From the NCBI GenBank assembly GCA_963678705.1, contig OY783210.1, positions 15,687,331-15,751,330 of the forward strand: a DNA stretch of 64,000 nucleotides, given 5' to 3'. The DNA is from Panorpa germanica (lineage: Eukaryota > Arthropoda > Insecta > Mecoptera > Panorpidae). The first letter of the stretch is position 1, and each line of letters opens with the position of its first letter. This document shows, in pieces, positions 25,601 through 37,600 of this stretch. The translations under genes and the position numbers were made by a program. The notes beneath the pieces are model-generated. The model was not told the DNA's origin, searched no databases, and saw nothing but the letters and a program-made list of their open reading frames with translations.

Positions 25601-28600
25601 TATGCGTTTTGAGAGGTTAGATTGCACCATAACCTCAAATATGTTTCGACTTGTAAAACCACTTTAATGTTTTATTGTTTCTAATTCTTAAATGTATGTT
25701 AATATATTCGTACATATACACAGGTAAACAAAATACCTTTAAAAATTTATAATAATTTACCCAAACAATATTCAGAATATAATTCAAATTCACATTTACG
25801 CTTTCTCTAACTTTCCATTGTCTTTACCCAAAAGTAATTTAAACAGAAAATGTATTTCCCAGAATGAAACAAATCATGAGCTTTAATATTAATCACTCGA
25901 TATTGTCTAATACACGAAGAGCTTTCATTTACTTAATTACTTAATTATAAATGAACTTTCCAGAAGTACTTATAAATACTTTATATACTTCTGTATTAAT
26001 AACATTCAAAGTCACCTACAATAATCTTATTTAATTTCTTAGTAAAATGAAAACACTTTGAAAGCTCGAGTCTAATTAAACGCAGAGCTTAACTAAACTT
26101 TGTTAGTATACGATTGTCGAAGGAAGCTTTGTAAGCTTTAAGCTCATCAATTTCCTTAGAGAATTTATAAAATGTGTTCTTTGTAATATAACAGACAAGT
26201 TATGCTTAGGGACTTGGATATTGATATTGTAAAACCAAAGTAGAAATTGATAGAGACGCTGAGAATTGAAATTATCGGAGCTTTCAGTAAACAGGGGTTG
26301 TTGGAAGGGATGGATGGGGGTGCAAAGGCTAGGATGCAAAGCAGACGACAAGGTAAGAGAAATGACAGTTTAATAAGCTTCAACAAACATTGCGGTGAAC
26401 ATGTACTCTTATATAGTTTTTAACAAACTAAGTCTATGAAGAAACTGCATGAAAAATCTAAATATCGACAACTTAATAATAAATGTATAGAAAAGTGTGA
26501 ATCAGATAAAATGAAAACTGTAAGTTTTTTTTAAAGTATATATCCTGATAGCACTTACACGATGGATGTAATTGTCCTTCTAGAACCTGCTTTAACTACT
26601 AAACTAAAATCTACTAAAAAATTAAAAAAACTAAAAGAAAATCGGAGATCAAAAGCCGTTTCTTCTTATGAGAAAGCATCCTAAACATTTGCTTTTTCGG
26701 TATGATCTCGCAAATAGATTAAATAGTTAATAAAGCCAATAGGAGTATCTCAATTTTCCAATCGAATACTTTGTAAGAATCACTGAAAAAAAAGGATTAC
26801 ATAATTTCAAAAATTTTCTTGGTTTTTGAGATAACAGAGTTACTATAGACGGAGTCTGTAAAAGCTAAATAAGTAAATGCAGCAGAATCTTACGACGCAG
26901 TTTGTTATCTAATTTATATGTTGTGTAACCATAAAATAACATTGAATCGTTTCAACAGCGATCAAAAATTTATTATAAAATTGAAAATATAATAAAAATA
27001 CAATAAAACTTTTAATATCTTACTTTATGACTCAACGTAAAGATAAAAATAAGATAAGGAAAGAATACTATCAAGTATAGAATTCGTTATAATAAATATT
27101 GCTGTCAAATTAACAGTTCTTAATTATCAACGTTTACAGCTCATATTTTTAGAAGCACTGAATATATTATTTCATTCATAAATACTTTAAAAATTATTGT
27201 AAATGTAAAAACGAAATTTTTACAAAAACTTATAAACTATAGAAAAATCTACGTTTTAAAGTTACGTCAAGTGATGGAGATAAAGTTTGTACAATGTAGA
27301 TTTTACTTTCACAAATAGCTAGCCATTAGATGATATTTATTCCCTGTTGTATTTTGTTGAATTATTTTAAAAGTTTTTATACATTTGTTGTACGACTTCT
27401 CAATTCAAGTTGAGTTTTGAGTGGAGTTTGTTTTTTGCTGTGGAGGAATGTTGAGATTCAACAAATACACATTTCATGTATAAATTTAATTTGTTATTTC
27501 TATATATAGTCCAAATCAAGATAGTTCGGCGGCGACTCATACTTAAAAGACGTTATAAGAGCGATGTAAATTTACAATACGATAATAAATTTTATATTAT
27601 TCGTTTCTATATACATTATAGAAAAATAAGTGAGTCAGTGCATTTTAGTTATATCGGCAGTTTATACACCACAACTTGTTTTAGTATGAGTCGCCGCCGA
27701 ACTCTCGTAATTTGAACTATATATGTGTAACACACTATATTTGAACATGAGGAAGGTAGGGACCCGATAATCATTGATAACTAAATTAATATTATTATTA
27801 TTATTTATTATATTAATTGTGTGCCATTCGGCTTTACAATCTACATTATTATATTTCTTAATACTCGTACATTTCATATAAATTCAAAGTTAAAACTAAG
27901 CTTAAACTATTCTAGACTATTACTACTTCGAATAGTACTTTCTGTTTCTTCTTTTCTTGATCCTCTCTCTTCCTGTCCCCTACTCCTCCTTTATTCACAC
28001 CGTTTCCTACTTCTCCTTCCTTATTGCCTGTATCTTCATCTATCACCTCTTGCCTTGCTTGTCTCCTCTCGACAAACCCTCTATTATCTTTTCACTATCC
28101 TTCCTGCCTTCTCTCTTCGTTTTCACTTCTCCACTTATTACTATTATTATTCTCTACTATTTCCTCTTGACGCTCTTACTTTACTATTTCTTCTTGACTC
28201 TCTTCCTTTACTATTTTATTATTGTCTCTATCTCCGTCATTCCGTAATATTTAATAAACTATTATTTAAATATCTACTAAAATTATTTTCCGTATATTAA
28301 TAGAATAAATAACATTGCAATATATAGCTTCTATGATGAACTGCTGGCTATGCAATAAGCTAGCCAGGTATTGCCGCAGTACGCGGAGTTCTGATCCATT
28401 TTTCTTTAATATTTTCGAATACTTTTCATTCTTACCTTATATACTTTGTACACGAACACCCCCGACACGAGCCTCTATGTATATATGTAGTATACATCTA
28501 CCCGAGTTTGTATAAATCATAAAGGACCCAGCCCCTTTGATGTCAGTATAATATTCTCTTAAGCCCATTAAACACCGTGGGAATTCATCCATGAATAGAA

Positions 28601-31600
28601 TATTACTTTTTATACAAGTGACAAAGATGATAAATGATACATTTTTTCTGTTAATGTTCTCTTACGATGCTACCACCCCTCGCTTTCTACCCTGTAACGT
28701 AATACATTCGAGCTTTCACCCCTTTCTGTCCTTTTCAGGAGCAGTTGATCTTTTGGGTTTGCCTAGATCATCCCCCGTACACTGGACGCCGACAAAGGAC
28801 CGTCCTTCAGCATGGTCCCTTCGCCCTAAAGATGGAGGGTATTTGTGGTTGCCCGCTAACAGTGTCTACCCCTTGAATCTGTCACGTTCAGTGCCGCAGG
28901 AATTTACAGTTATGGCGACGTTAAGAACGGATCCAAAGGTAATTAACTCACCAAAGAAATTGCTGCTATTTAATACATGTCATTAAATGATGATCTCACG
29001 ACGCTGGATGATGGTTTAATCCATTAAGGGTTGCGTGGTTATTATATCAGACACACAGACGGTGAAGAAATGAAACAACTTTTACACAAAATTAATAAAG
29101 AACGTCTTAATCATTTTTGAGGTTATGTAAAAATAGTTGAGAACCGAATTGTTTTTAAACCTGTCTATTAAACATTTATGTATTTCAAAGTATTTTGTCA
29201 ATGTTTTGAAAACTGCAAAAGTGGGGTTACTTAAACCACTGTAATTCGTAAGCTAATAGTTAGAATGTCATGAAATTTTAACACATATCGTTTAAAGGTT
29301 GGTACTATCCAAATAATAGTAGCGCCATCTATATGTCACCTTACGAACTTAAGCGGGGATAAGGTCAAAACGATAAAAAAGAAGCATATTTTCGATAATG
29401 TTTTTGCACGACACAGTTAATATATAATTATTTCTATAATTACTACATGATAAAATAACATTTGAAGAATACTTTGTCAAATTTTCATAAATAAATGTCA
29501 ACAAATGAGGCATTGACAGCGAATCTCCGCAGACATCACAAAAAAAAGTAACAGTGAGGTGCCACTCATACCTCATCACTCGATTTTCTGAAATCAAAAA
29601 CCAAAATGATTTCATTAGTTGATAAGTTTCTGCAGGTAACGCTGTCGAATTTTCATTTTTTATTAATTTCTCTACTTTTTACTACACTTAAAAGACAAAA
29701 TAGAAGAAACTTTGTTATTTTAAAATACGTTAAAATTAAAAAATTAAAAAAACTCAACTCAACCTCGACATTTATGCAGAGAAAGAGTGTACAAAATTTC
29801 AAAAGAATCGGTCCAGCAGATTTTGAGCTAGAAAGGGCACCGACTCTGAAAAAGCTATGTGTGAGAAAACGCGTTTAAAAGTTTTAAAGTAACACGAAAG
29901 CAGACCAGAGAGGTGAAGACATAAAAATCTATATCTCCGACAGTTTTACTCCAATCGACTTCAAATTTGTACACAATAAACTTAATATGTTGTACAATAA
30001 TATAAATAAATAAAAAAATAAAAAAAGTTGAAATCTTAACCTAAAAAACCTTAAGATATAGATATATTCGATTATACTTTTGCCTACGAGTGTCACTACT
30101 GGAAATCCTCCAGTCAGACCACCTTTAAAACATATCAGTCTTAGAGAATACAAGAAATTCATCCGTTGCAAAACTTTATCCCTTCTAATAACTAAGTGAT
30201 AGACAGGTCATACATAGTTAAACATTTACCATTGTTTTTTTTTTTGACAGGCTCTTGGTCAAGGGACACTACTGAGCATGCGCTCCAGACGTCCAGAAGG
30301 TTCCTATCTCTCTCTGGAGGTGGCAGCACACGGTGGACGTTTGGTTCACGCGGATCACAGCGGATCGGATGCGGTATCCGTGGTTACCAACATGACTGCC
30401 GGACTGTGGCATCAGCTGGCTGTCAGGTAAAGTCATTAAGTTGGAGGGGTGAAGGAAATGGAGTGAGGGGAAGGTGGTGTAAAGCTCCACTATAACGGTA
30501 CCAGTTGAAGCCGCCATGTTCATTAACGCCGTTTGCTTACGTGGCTTCATTTACATTTAAATGTTCAATGTTACTTAATGTAAATTATTAGATATTAAAA
30601 AAAATTAAATTTTAAAAAGGTATTAAAAATAATTGAATAATTGTAGTTTAGATCTTTTGTTGTGGGTAAGACTTGTATAAATTATTAGTAATGGTACACT
30701 TTATTGAAATTGAAGGAAATACTATCAGGTCATTCGTTTTTATATAAGAGAAAAATAATATAAATATTTATTTCGATTTTTATATGAATTCGTTTAGTTG
30801 AGTGAAGACAATCTATCTGTTTTCTGAGTGAAATCGTAATGAGTTTGTTTTAAGTGTTAGACTTTCTTGTCCAGTGTTCAATTTTTCACCTATCAGGCTA
30901 TCATAATTTATAAATCCTTTCATCTTAAAGTTAACGGAACATATAGATGACGCCCCTTTCGTTTCTATCTAGACTCTAGTACGATTTCCCTACGACTCAG
31001 ATTCTATCACCTAACAAAGAAATAATATTCTTGCCTGTAAACATCTTACGTTTCATATGTAAAAGGATTTATGCAGTATTTTAAGCAGTGAACACATTGA
31101 GATTCAATCTGAACTTGAGTATGAAAGGAAATTGATAAATAAGGCTCTAAATTTTAATAAGGGTATACAGTAAATATAAAAGTTATGTATTTTATTATTC
31201 CAGCATCACAGAAAGTGAGGTTACGTGTTACTTGGACTGCTCGCTGCAGAGTTCCTTCACCCTGGCGAAGGACTCCTTCTCGGTCCCTAAGGACGTCGAC
31301 TTTATCGTTGGATACCTAATGGAAGTGAGTAGACTTCATCACTTTTTGATTTAACTGTTTATTCCTTGTAAATCAAACCCTTCTCTTTTTCTTCTTCCCT
31401 CTCCCCCTATTTTCTTCCCCGTCTTTTCAACTGTCAGACTTTCATTATATTGGCATTTGTATATCTTCTGTAATCGAGCTTTTTCAATTCATCATATTTC
31501 TCATATTTCTATTTGAAGCTTTCTATATATTTCTCGAATGATAAACGACTTCTCCTTGTTAATTGACAACGAAGAAAACTAAGCTACTTTTATAGCTATC

Positions 31601-34600
31601 AATAATATGTATACTATATATAAAATAAAGAATACAAAACCTCTTTTGTTTTTTTAATTTAAGTTTTCAACTTTAAGCTTAAAGCTGCAAGCTTTTTACA
31701 TTTACCAAACTTTAAAACTCAGACTATGCTATTGAGTTTTCTTCAGCTTTTCTTTTCACTTTCCTGTTTTTATGTAATTTTCTCTTTTAATTAATATTAA
31801 TTTTTACCCCATGCTTTACTAAAAGAATGAAATAACCCCTCCCGATCTCCGTTTTACCCCAGCACTTTTATACCGTATTATTGCTTGACATCTTACAGCT
31901 AAAATAAAAATGTGACATTAATTAATTTATTTTCTTGCTAATCCTACATTTAACTTTTAGTAACGCCCCTCTGAGTTTTATATTAAATATTTAGTAGTTC
32001 AAAGTTTTGATAACAGATGGCAGGATGTTAAATTGTTTTAAACAAATTTTTATTTCTTTTAATCAAATCTGCTTGAGTTCTTTCAAATTATTTTGTAATC
32101 AAGAACGTTAATAAATGTCTTAATAACATGTGTTAACTTCTTTTAAGATTTGTGTGGTTTTATAGAAAGTATTGGCTAGATATAAACTAGGTGTTTTTAA
32201 TATGTCATACTATTTATTTTGATTTAAAAGTCACATAGAAATTATCTTAATATATATAAATTACGTGTCACGTTGTGTGTTCGCGATGGACTCCTAAACT
32301 ACTTAACCGATTTTAATCAAATTTGTACACCGGGTGCAGTTTGATCCAACTTGAAAGATAGGATAGCTTACATCTCAATTTATGATTAATTATTATGATT
32401 TATTATTAATTATCTGATTTTAAAAGATGGCGACATCTGTTGATAAATAGATTGAGTAAATATTCTGTTGACTAGATTGAGTAAATATTCAATAGATGGC
32501 GCTATGTAATGTAATATGACAAAAACGTTAGTCACAGCAACGCGTGGCCGGGACAGCTAGTTATTTATATTTTTATTAATATTATTTCAGCACTATTCTT
32601 TTTCGCAGTTTAGTTTTAGCCTAGAAACTTAGACCACTAAAGCATTTTTTCGATCAATTTTTATTACAGTGTGGCTATAGTTGAAATTACGAAAGCTCGG
32701 CGGTGAAATCTATGAATACGATGGTAAAATTTAACGTATCTTATCTTATCGTTGCCATAAACATTATAAAACAATTTAGTAAGACAGTACTTTGTCATTG
32801 TGTCATAGAATTATATGGCACAACTTGTTTTAAGCATGAGTCACCTCTGAACTCTCGTAATTTGAACTATAAAGCCATCTCCACACGGGTCGACTGATTG
32901 CAAACTCGAAGTTTCCAACGAAAAACGAGCCATGTCGAGCCGTGTTTCGTAACTTTATAGAATTTTTAACAATCGCATAATAAAGGATTTTATTGTGTCA
33001 TATTATGAGGTATTTGTATGTGTGTGTGTGTGTGTATGTATTTAAATACTTTTGAATAGCATTTGTGCACATCTCCTCAGTAAACATTTTGGAGCATTTT
33101 GGAGTCACTTTGACATCATATTGGATATGCGTATGATTTTTTTGTCATGAAAGAGTTAATTTATAGTTCAGTTTCTCACAATCGTTCATATGAAATGTCT
33201 GTTTTATCGGCTACAGATGACGGAACCACTCCACCTGTCGGAATACAAATGAAGATAAAGTTGATTCGAACTATAATTGAAGTGAAATAGTGATAGAAAC
33301 GTCACAAAAAGGGACACTTCACCAAATGTTTACTGGGTCTGCTCATGATGCTTACCATCAAAAGCATGCAACGTAATTGCCCTGCGACATAAAAACACAG
33401 TCGCTCAATACGTGCTCAAACCAATTTCAAATCAGTTTAGTTTCGTTCGTGCTGTGTGTGTTCTCTCACTCATATACACGTGCGTTCTCCACTAACAACA
33501 ACAGCATTCTCATTCGGTTCGGGCAGATTCGGGGCTCGCGTTTATAATCAGTCGATCCATGTGCAGACACAATGAACACAAAAAAACATGTTTGAGGTTA
33601 AAACCGATCTGATGATTTCCTTCGAATCTGGGCCCGTATTCCTGAGTCTTCCAAGCAGTAATCGTAATTGAATAGATCTTATTTATATAAGTGAAACATT
33701 TTACGAATCACTTTTCCTGTACTATTCCTAAATTTTATTATTAATTATTATTATAGTTCAGAAATATTCTTTTAAAAGTAATTCGTAAAATGTTTCACTC
33801 ATATAAATCAGATCTATTCGATCACGACCATTGCTCGCAAGACTCAGGAATAGGGCTCCTGAATACATAATCAAAATAAAGAGATTTAAATTTGTAAAAC
33901 TCATAACGGTCATTTCATAGCTTTTAGTCCTTAAAAGCTGTGATTTTTCACGCATAAGGCACCTTTATTTCTCTAATTAAAAAGGATAACGTCCAGAAAT
34001 TAATGAGGCCCCTATCAACTTAATCTTTGCAACGTTTCAAACACACTCCTTCGATAAAATGTTTCGGTCATTTGTTTCGTAGTTAGCAGTGCTTACATGC
34101 ATCATTAGTTTTAATTAAACGAAACTCAATTAAAATTATCTCCCGGTCATTACTTCTGTATAATACATTAGGTACAGATTGTTTAAATGACATTTTTACA
34201 TTTACTTTTACTCGTATCATTAACTTACCAAATCGTTTTATTATACGAACATACTTTAATCCTTTGTAATTCTGTATATACATATATACTGTTATCTCTT
34301 TCTCACTAACTAATTATTTCAAGTAATTAAATAGCTAAATTGAACGTTTTAAGCTTTCTCTTTCTAACTATAGATATATGTATTAATCTTTCATTTACGT
34401 GATGTTGCATCATTTGTTTCTGAATATATTGACATCGTTTTCGTGGGGGTATTTTGTGTGCAAATTTATTTATAGAAAGGGCTATCTATTACTGCATGAT
34501 TAACGCTTAGGGGTAGTTTAATAGATCACGCAATTGTGGAGAAGTGGGGAGTGTATGACAAGAAGAAAAGAGAGGTTAGAATGACAACACACTTTTGTTT

Positions 34601-37600
34601 TTTGACAGAACCAGAGACAATGGCTTGTGTTCTATGTCTTAATTTCTATAAAAGTGTACTATATATTGATAAAGTGGGTTACTAGAACCTCAAATGTTAA
34701 ATTATTTTTTAATAACTCCTTATATGTTAACTGATATTAACAATTAAAAAAGTAATTTTGTCTCTTTGATTATTAAAGGGATTCAACGTTGTACAACATT
34801 CCAAATGCATGTGACAAGCGGTAGTTGATATCTCTTTTATACAACAGAGAGTATAGGAGATATATTTTTGAGGGAACTCTGACAAGTTTACAGGTTACCA
34901 ACCTTACAGCTCATAAATCTCTGCTATATGTATTTATATATCAAAATATCAAATATTATTTATAGCTATTTCAAGAAATAATAACATTTCAATATTATGT
35001 CTGTCGTTACAGGGTTAAATAAAATAAAAACTTATTATTCTTTGACTTGAATTGATTATTTCGACTACCAACAGCTACAAAACATTACCACAGCACTGAC
35101 CTACTCAACAAATAACTGACGTATAAAATGCATTTTACGTCATACAAATATAGCCGACCATTTCTAGCGCTAAAACTACAATTCAAACTTTTAATTGCTA
35201 TATCTCCGTGAACATTTAGATATTTAATAAAATAGACACGCCATTACACATTTATTAACATCAATTTCAATCAACAATTGAAAAATCGACCACTAAAAAA
35301 TGAGTGGCCGTTTTGCATGTAGCAGAGACAAATGTGACTATGTGTAAATACGTCAGCCCCATCCACTGCATTTAACTTTCGCCATGTTTGATTTCAAAAG
35401 TATTCCACTGAACTCAAATTCACTCAATCAATAAAAAGCAAGTCACAAAATGTTGTACTTTTGTGGATTTTAATAGAACTATTTGTAGCAATAGAAACTA
35501 ACAGTTAAAAAAAAATCTAGATGTATGTATTTATAGAGCAACTGAACTCTAAAAAACGATTTATCATTGAAATCATTTGCTGTGACACCTAACAACATAC
35601 GAGAACAGCAAACAACGGATCGGGACGGGGACGTTAAATGACGTGTATCCGCTAACGGTCTGTCAGTCACAGTGCCGTACAGGATCTAGAATGTCCTGAA
35701 CGTCCTGAGCTTCGGATGACTTGTCCTCGGTCCTTTTGAAAGACGGTTGATGACAAATATTAATGATGACCTAATACAGTAATGACCCCACGATCGTAAC
35801 GTACGATGTGTTAATTTACCGGAAGTAGAATGCATCCTATTACGTTCGTTATAGGCACATTTAAACGTAAGAATAGTTTTGTTAAAATATAGGGTGTATC
35901 AATAAGAACTGATTGTTTTGATTCTTGAATAAAATGTAAACTAATAGAAATATTTCCGATTTCTTTTATTTGTTATGTAGCTGACACATGGGGAATATTT
36001 TTATTTATTGTTTGCTTGTTATTTTGATTCCCGGATCAATAATACATCAAGAGAATACTTAATGTCATTAAAAACAATCATTAAATATAATTCCCTTCAT
36101 ATTTTCTTCTTTGTTCCGTTCTCCATATACAATACACGTCCTTGAGTGAAACGGAGTAATTAAAAATAGTTTTGTTAAAATATAGGGTGTATCAATAAGA
36201 ACTGACTGTTTTGATTCTTGAATAAAATGTAAACTAATGAAGATAATTTAGATTTTTTTTATATGTTATGGAGCTGATACATGGGGAATTTTTATAAGAT
36301 ATAACATTATTCAATAAATTGATTTTTTTAGCAAGCAGCCTTTCATTTTTTCAACACTGTTTTACCTTGACGTTTGTCCATAACTTCGGCTCTATGTCAC
36401 CAACGAATAATATGTTTAGTAAATTAGGAATCATTAAGGAAAGCGTCCACAGATCCGCACTGTTTGCATCAAATACATTGGCTTTAAAACACTCTGTACA
36501 TGGTTGCCCAGTAAACATTATGGAGTCATCATTTTTTTGTCATGAAAGAGTTCATTTACCACAGTCGTTTATATGAAATGTCTTTTTTATCAGCTGCAAA
36601 TGACGAAACCACTCCACCTGTCGGAATACAAATGAAGATAGAGTAGATGCGAACTATAATTGAAGTGCAAGAGTGATAGAAACTTCACAAAATAGGACAC
36701 TTCACCAAATTGTTTTTCTAGGTGTCTTCACTTGACAGTTATTATACAACGAAATAAAATAAGTTACAATTTAATAAATGATAAACTGTCATGTTGTTTT
36801 GATTCCGGAGTGAAGTGATGGATCCATGTTTCATCCATTGTCACATATCGACGCAAAAATTCCGGTTTGTTACGTTTAAACATGGCCAAACACTGCTCAG
36901 AATCACCAACACGTTCTCGTTTTTGGTCAACAGTAAGCAAACGTGGCACCCACTTTGAACAGAGCTTTCTCATAGTCAAATGCTCATGCAATATAAAGCC
37001 AACACGTTCTTTTGATATCTTTACGATGTCAGCTAACTCACGCAACTTCACTTTTCGATCATTCAAAACGATTTTGTGGATTTTTTTTATGTTTTCTGGT
37101 GTTACCGCCTCATTTGGACGTCCACTGCGTTCTGCATCATCGGTGTCTCTACGACCACGTTTGAAGTCAGCAAACCAACGTTTTATTGTTGTTTCTGATG
37201 GAGTAGAGTCCCCATAACACTTTTCAAGCCAATGCTTCACTTGAACGGTATTTTTTTCCATCAAGAAGCAGTGTAAAATTAAAACACGAAATTGTTTTTG
37301 ATCCATTGTTTTGAAAATAAGAAAAGTTGCGTCACTCTTAGCACAATAACTCACAAACTACTGAATAGAATATAATGAAATTTTAACAGCTGTCTTTTGA
37401 AGGTTAGTATTAACTGAAAAAAAGGTGACTGCAATAAAACTAGCGCCATCTATGTGTTAGGCCCGGGACTTTTCAGCCCATGTGCATCAAAGGTAGAATT
37501 ATTGCGACTAAATTGGAGAGCGCCTCTTGAGGTCCACCATAAATAGAATTTATTTGCAGTTTTAATTTATGATTCAATAACGACAGTGTAGAATATTTCA

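Larger units (their letters stand above)
21952..28738 (+). other. Intron 3 (6787 bp)
   Basis: GT/AG intron, phase 1. Holds the mariner relics at 22310 and 22643, Family B copy 2, the duplicated-flank mariner at 24887, Family C copy 1 and LINE-like F copy 2. 25330-27500 is AT-rich with nothing recognised. Confidence 0.8.
32876..33568. mobile_element. Family G element, copy interrupted by Family B MITE
   Basis: The two halves (32876-33077 and 33339-33568) match 61148-61697 in order: TTTTTAACAATCGCATAA on the left, ATCAAAAGCATGCAACG and GGTTCGGGCAGATTCGGGGC on the right. The insertion point is after ATCTCCT. The left terminus is worn. Confidence 0.7.

Noticed and set aside
27821-28300. 159-codon Leu/Ser/Tyr-rich ORF, the second longest in the window
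   Set aside because: It is a low-complexity translation of a pyrimidine-rich LINE-like 3' region on the opposite strand, with no motif; overlapping frames are equally open.
28591-28986. 131-codon ORF starting with its own Met at 28591
   Set aside because: Only 28739-28938 is coding. A strong CCTTTTCAG acceptor and a GTAATT donor, with phases matching neighbours, show the ends are intron read-through.
36319-36576. 85-codon ORF (FLASSLSFFQHCF...)
   Set aside because: It enters the Family B MITE at 36507, so its last third is transposon sequence; the rest has no recognisable motif.
36867-37217. 116-codon + strand ORF
   Set aside because: It is the antisense shadow of the mariner transposase on the minus strand.
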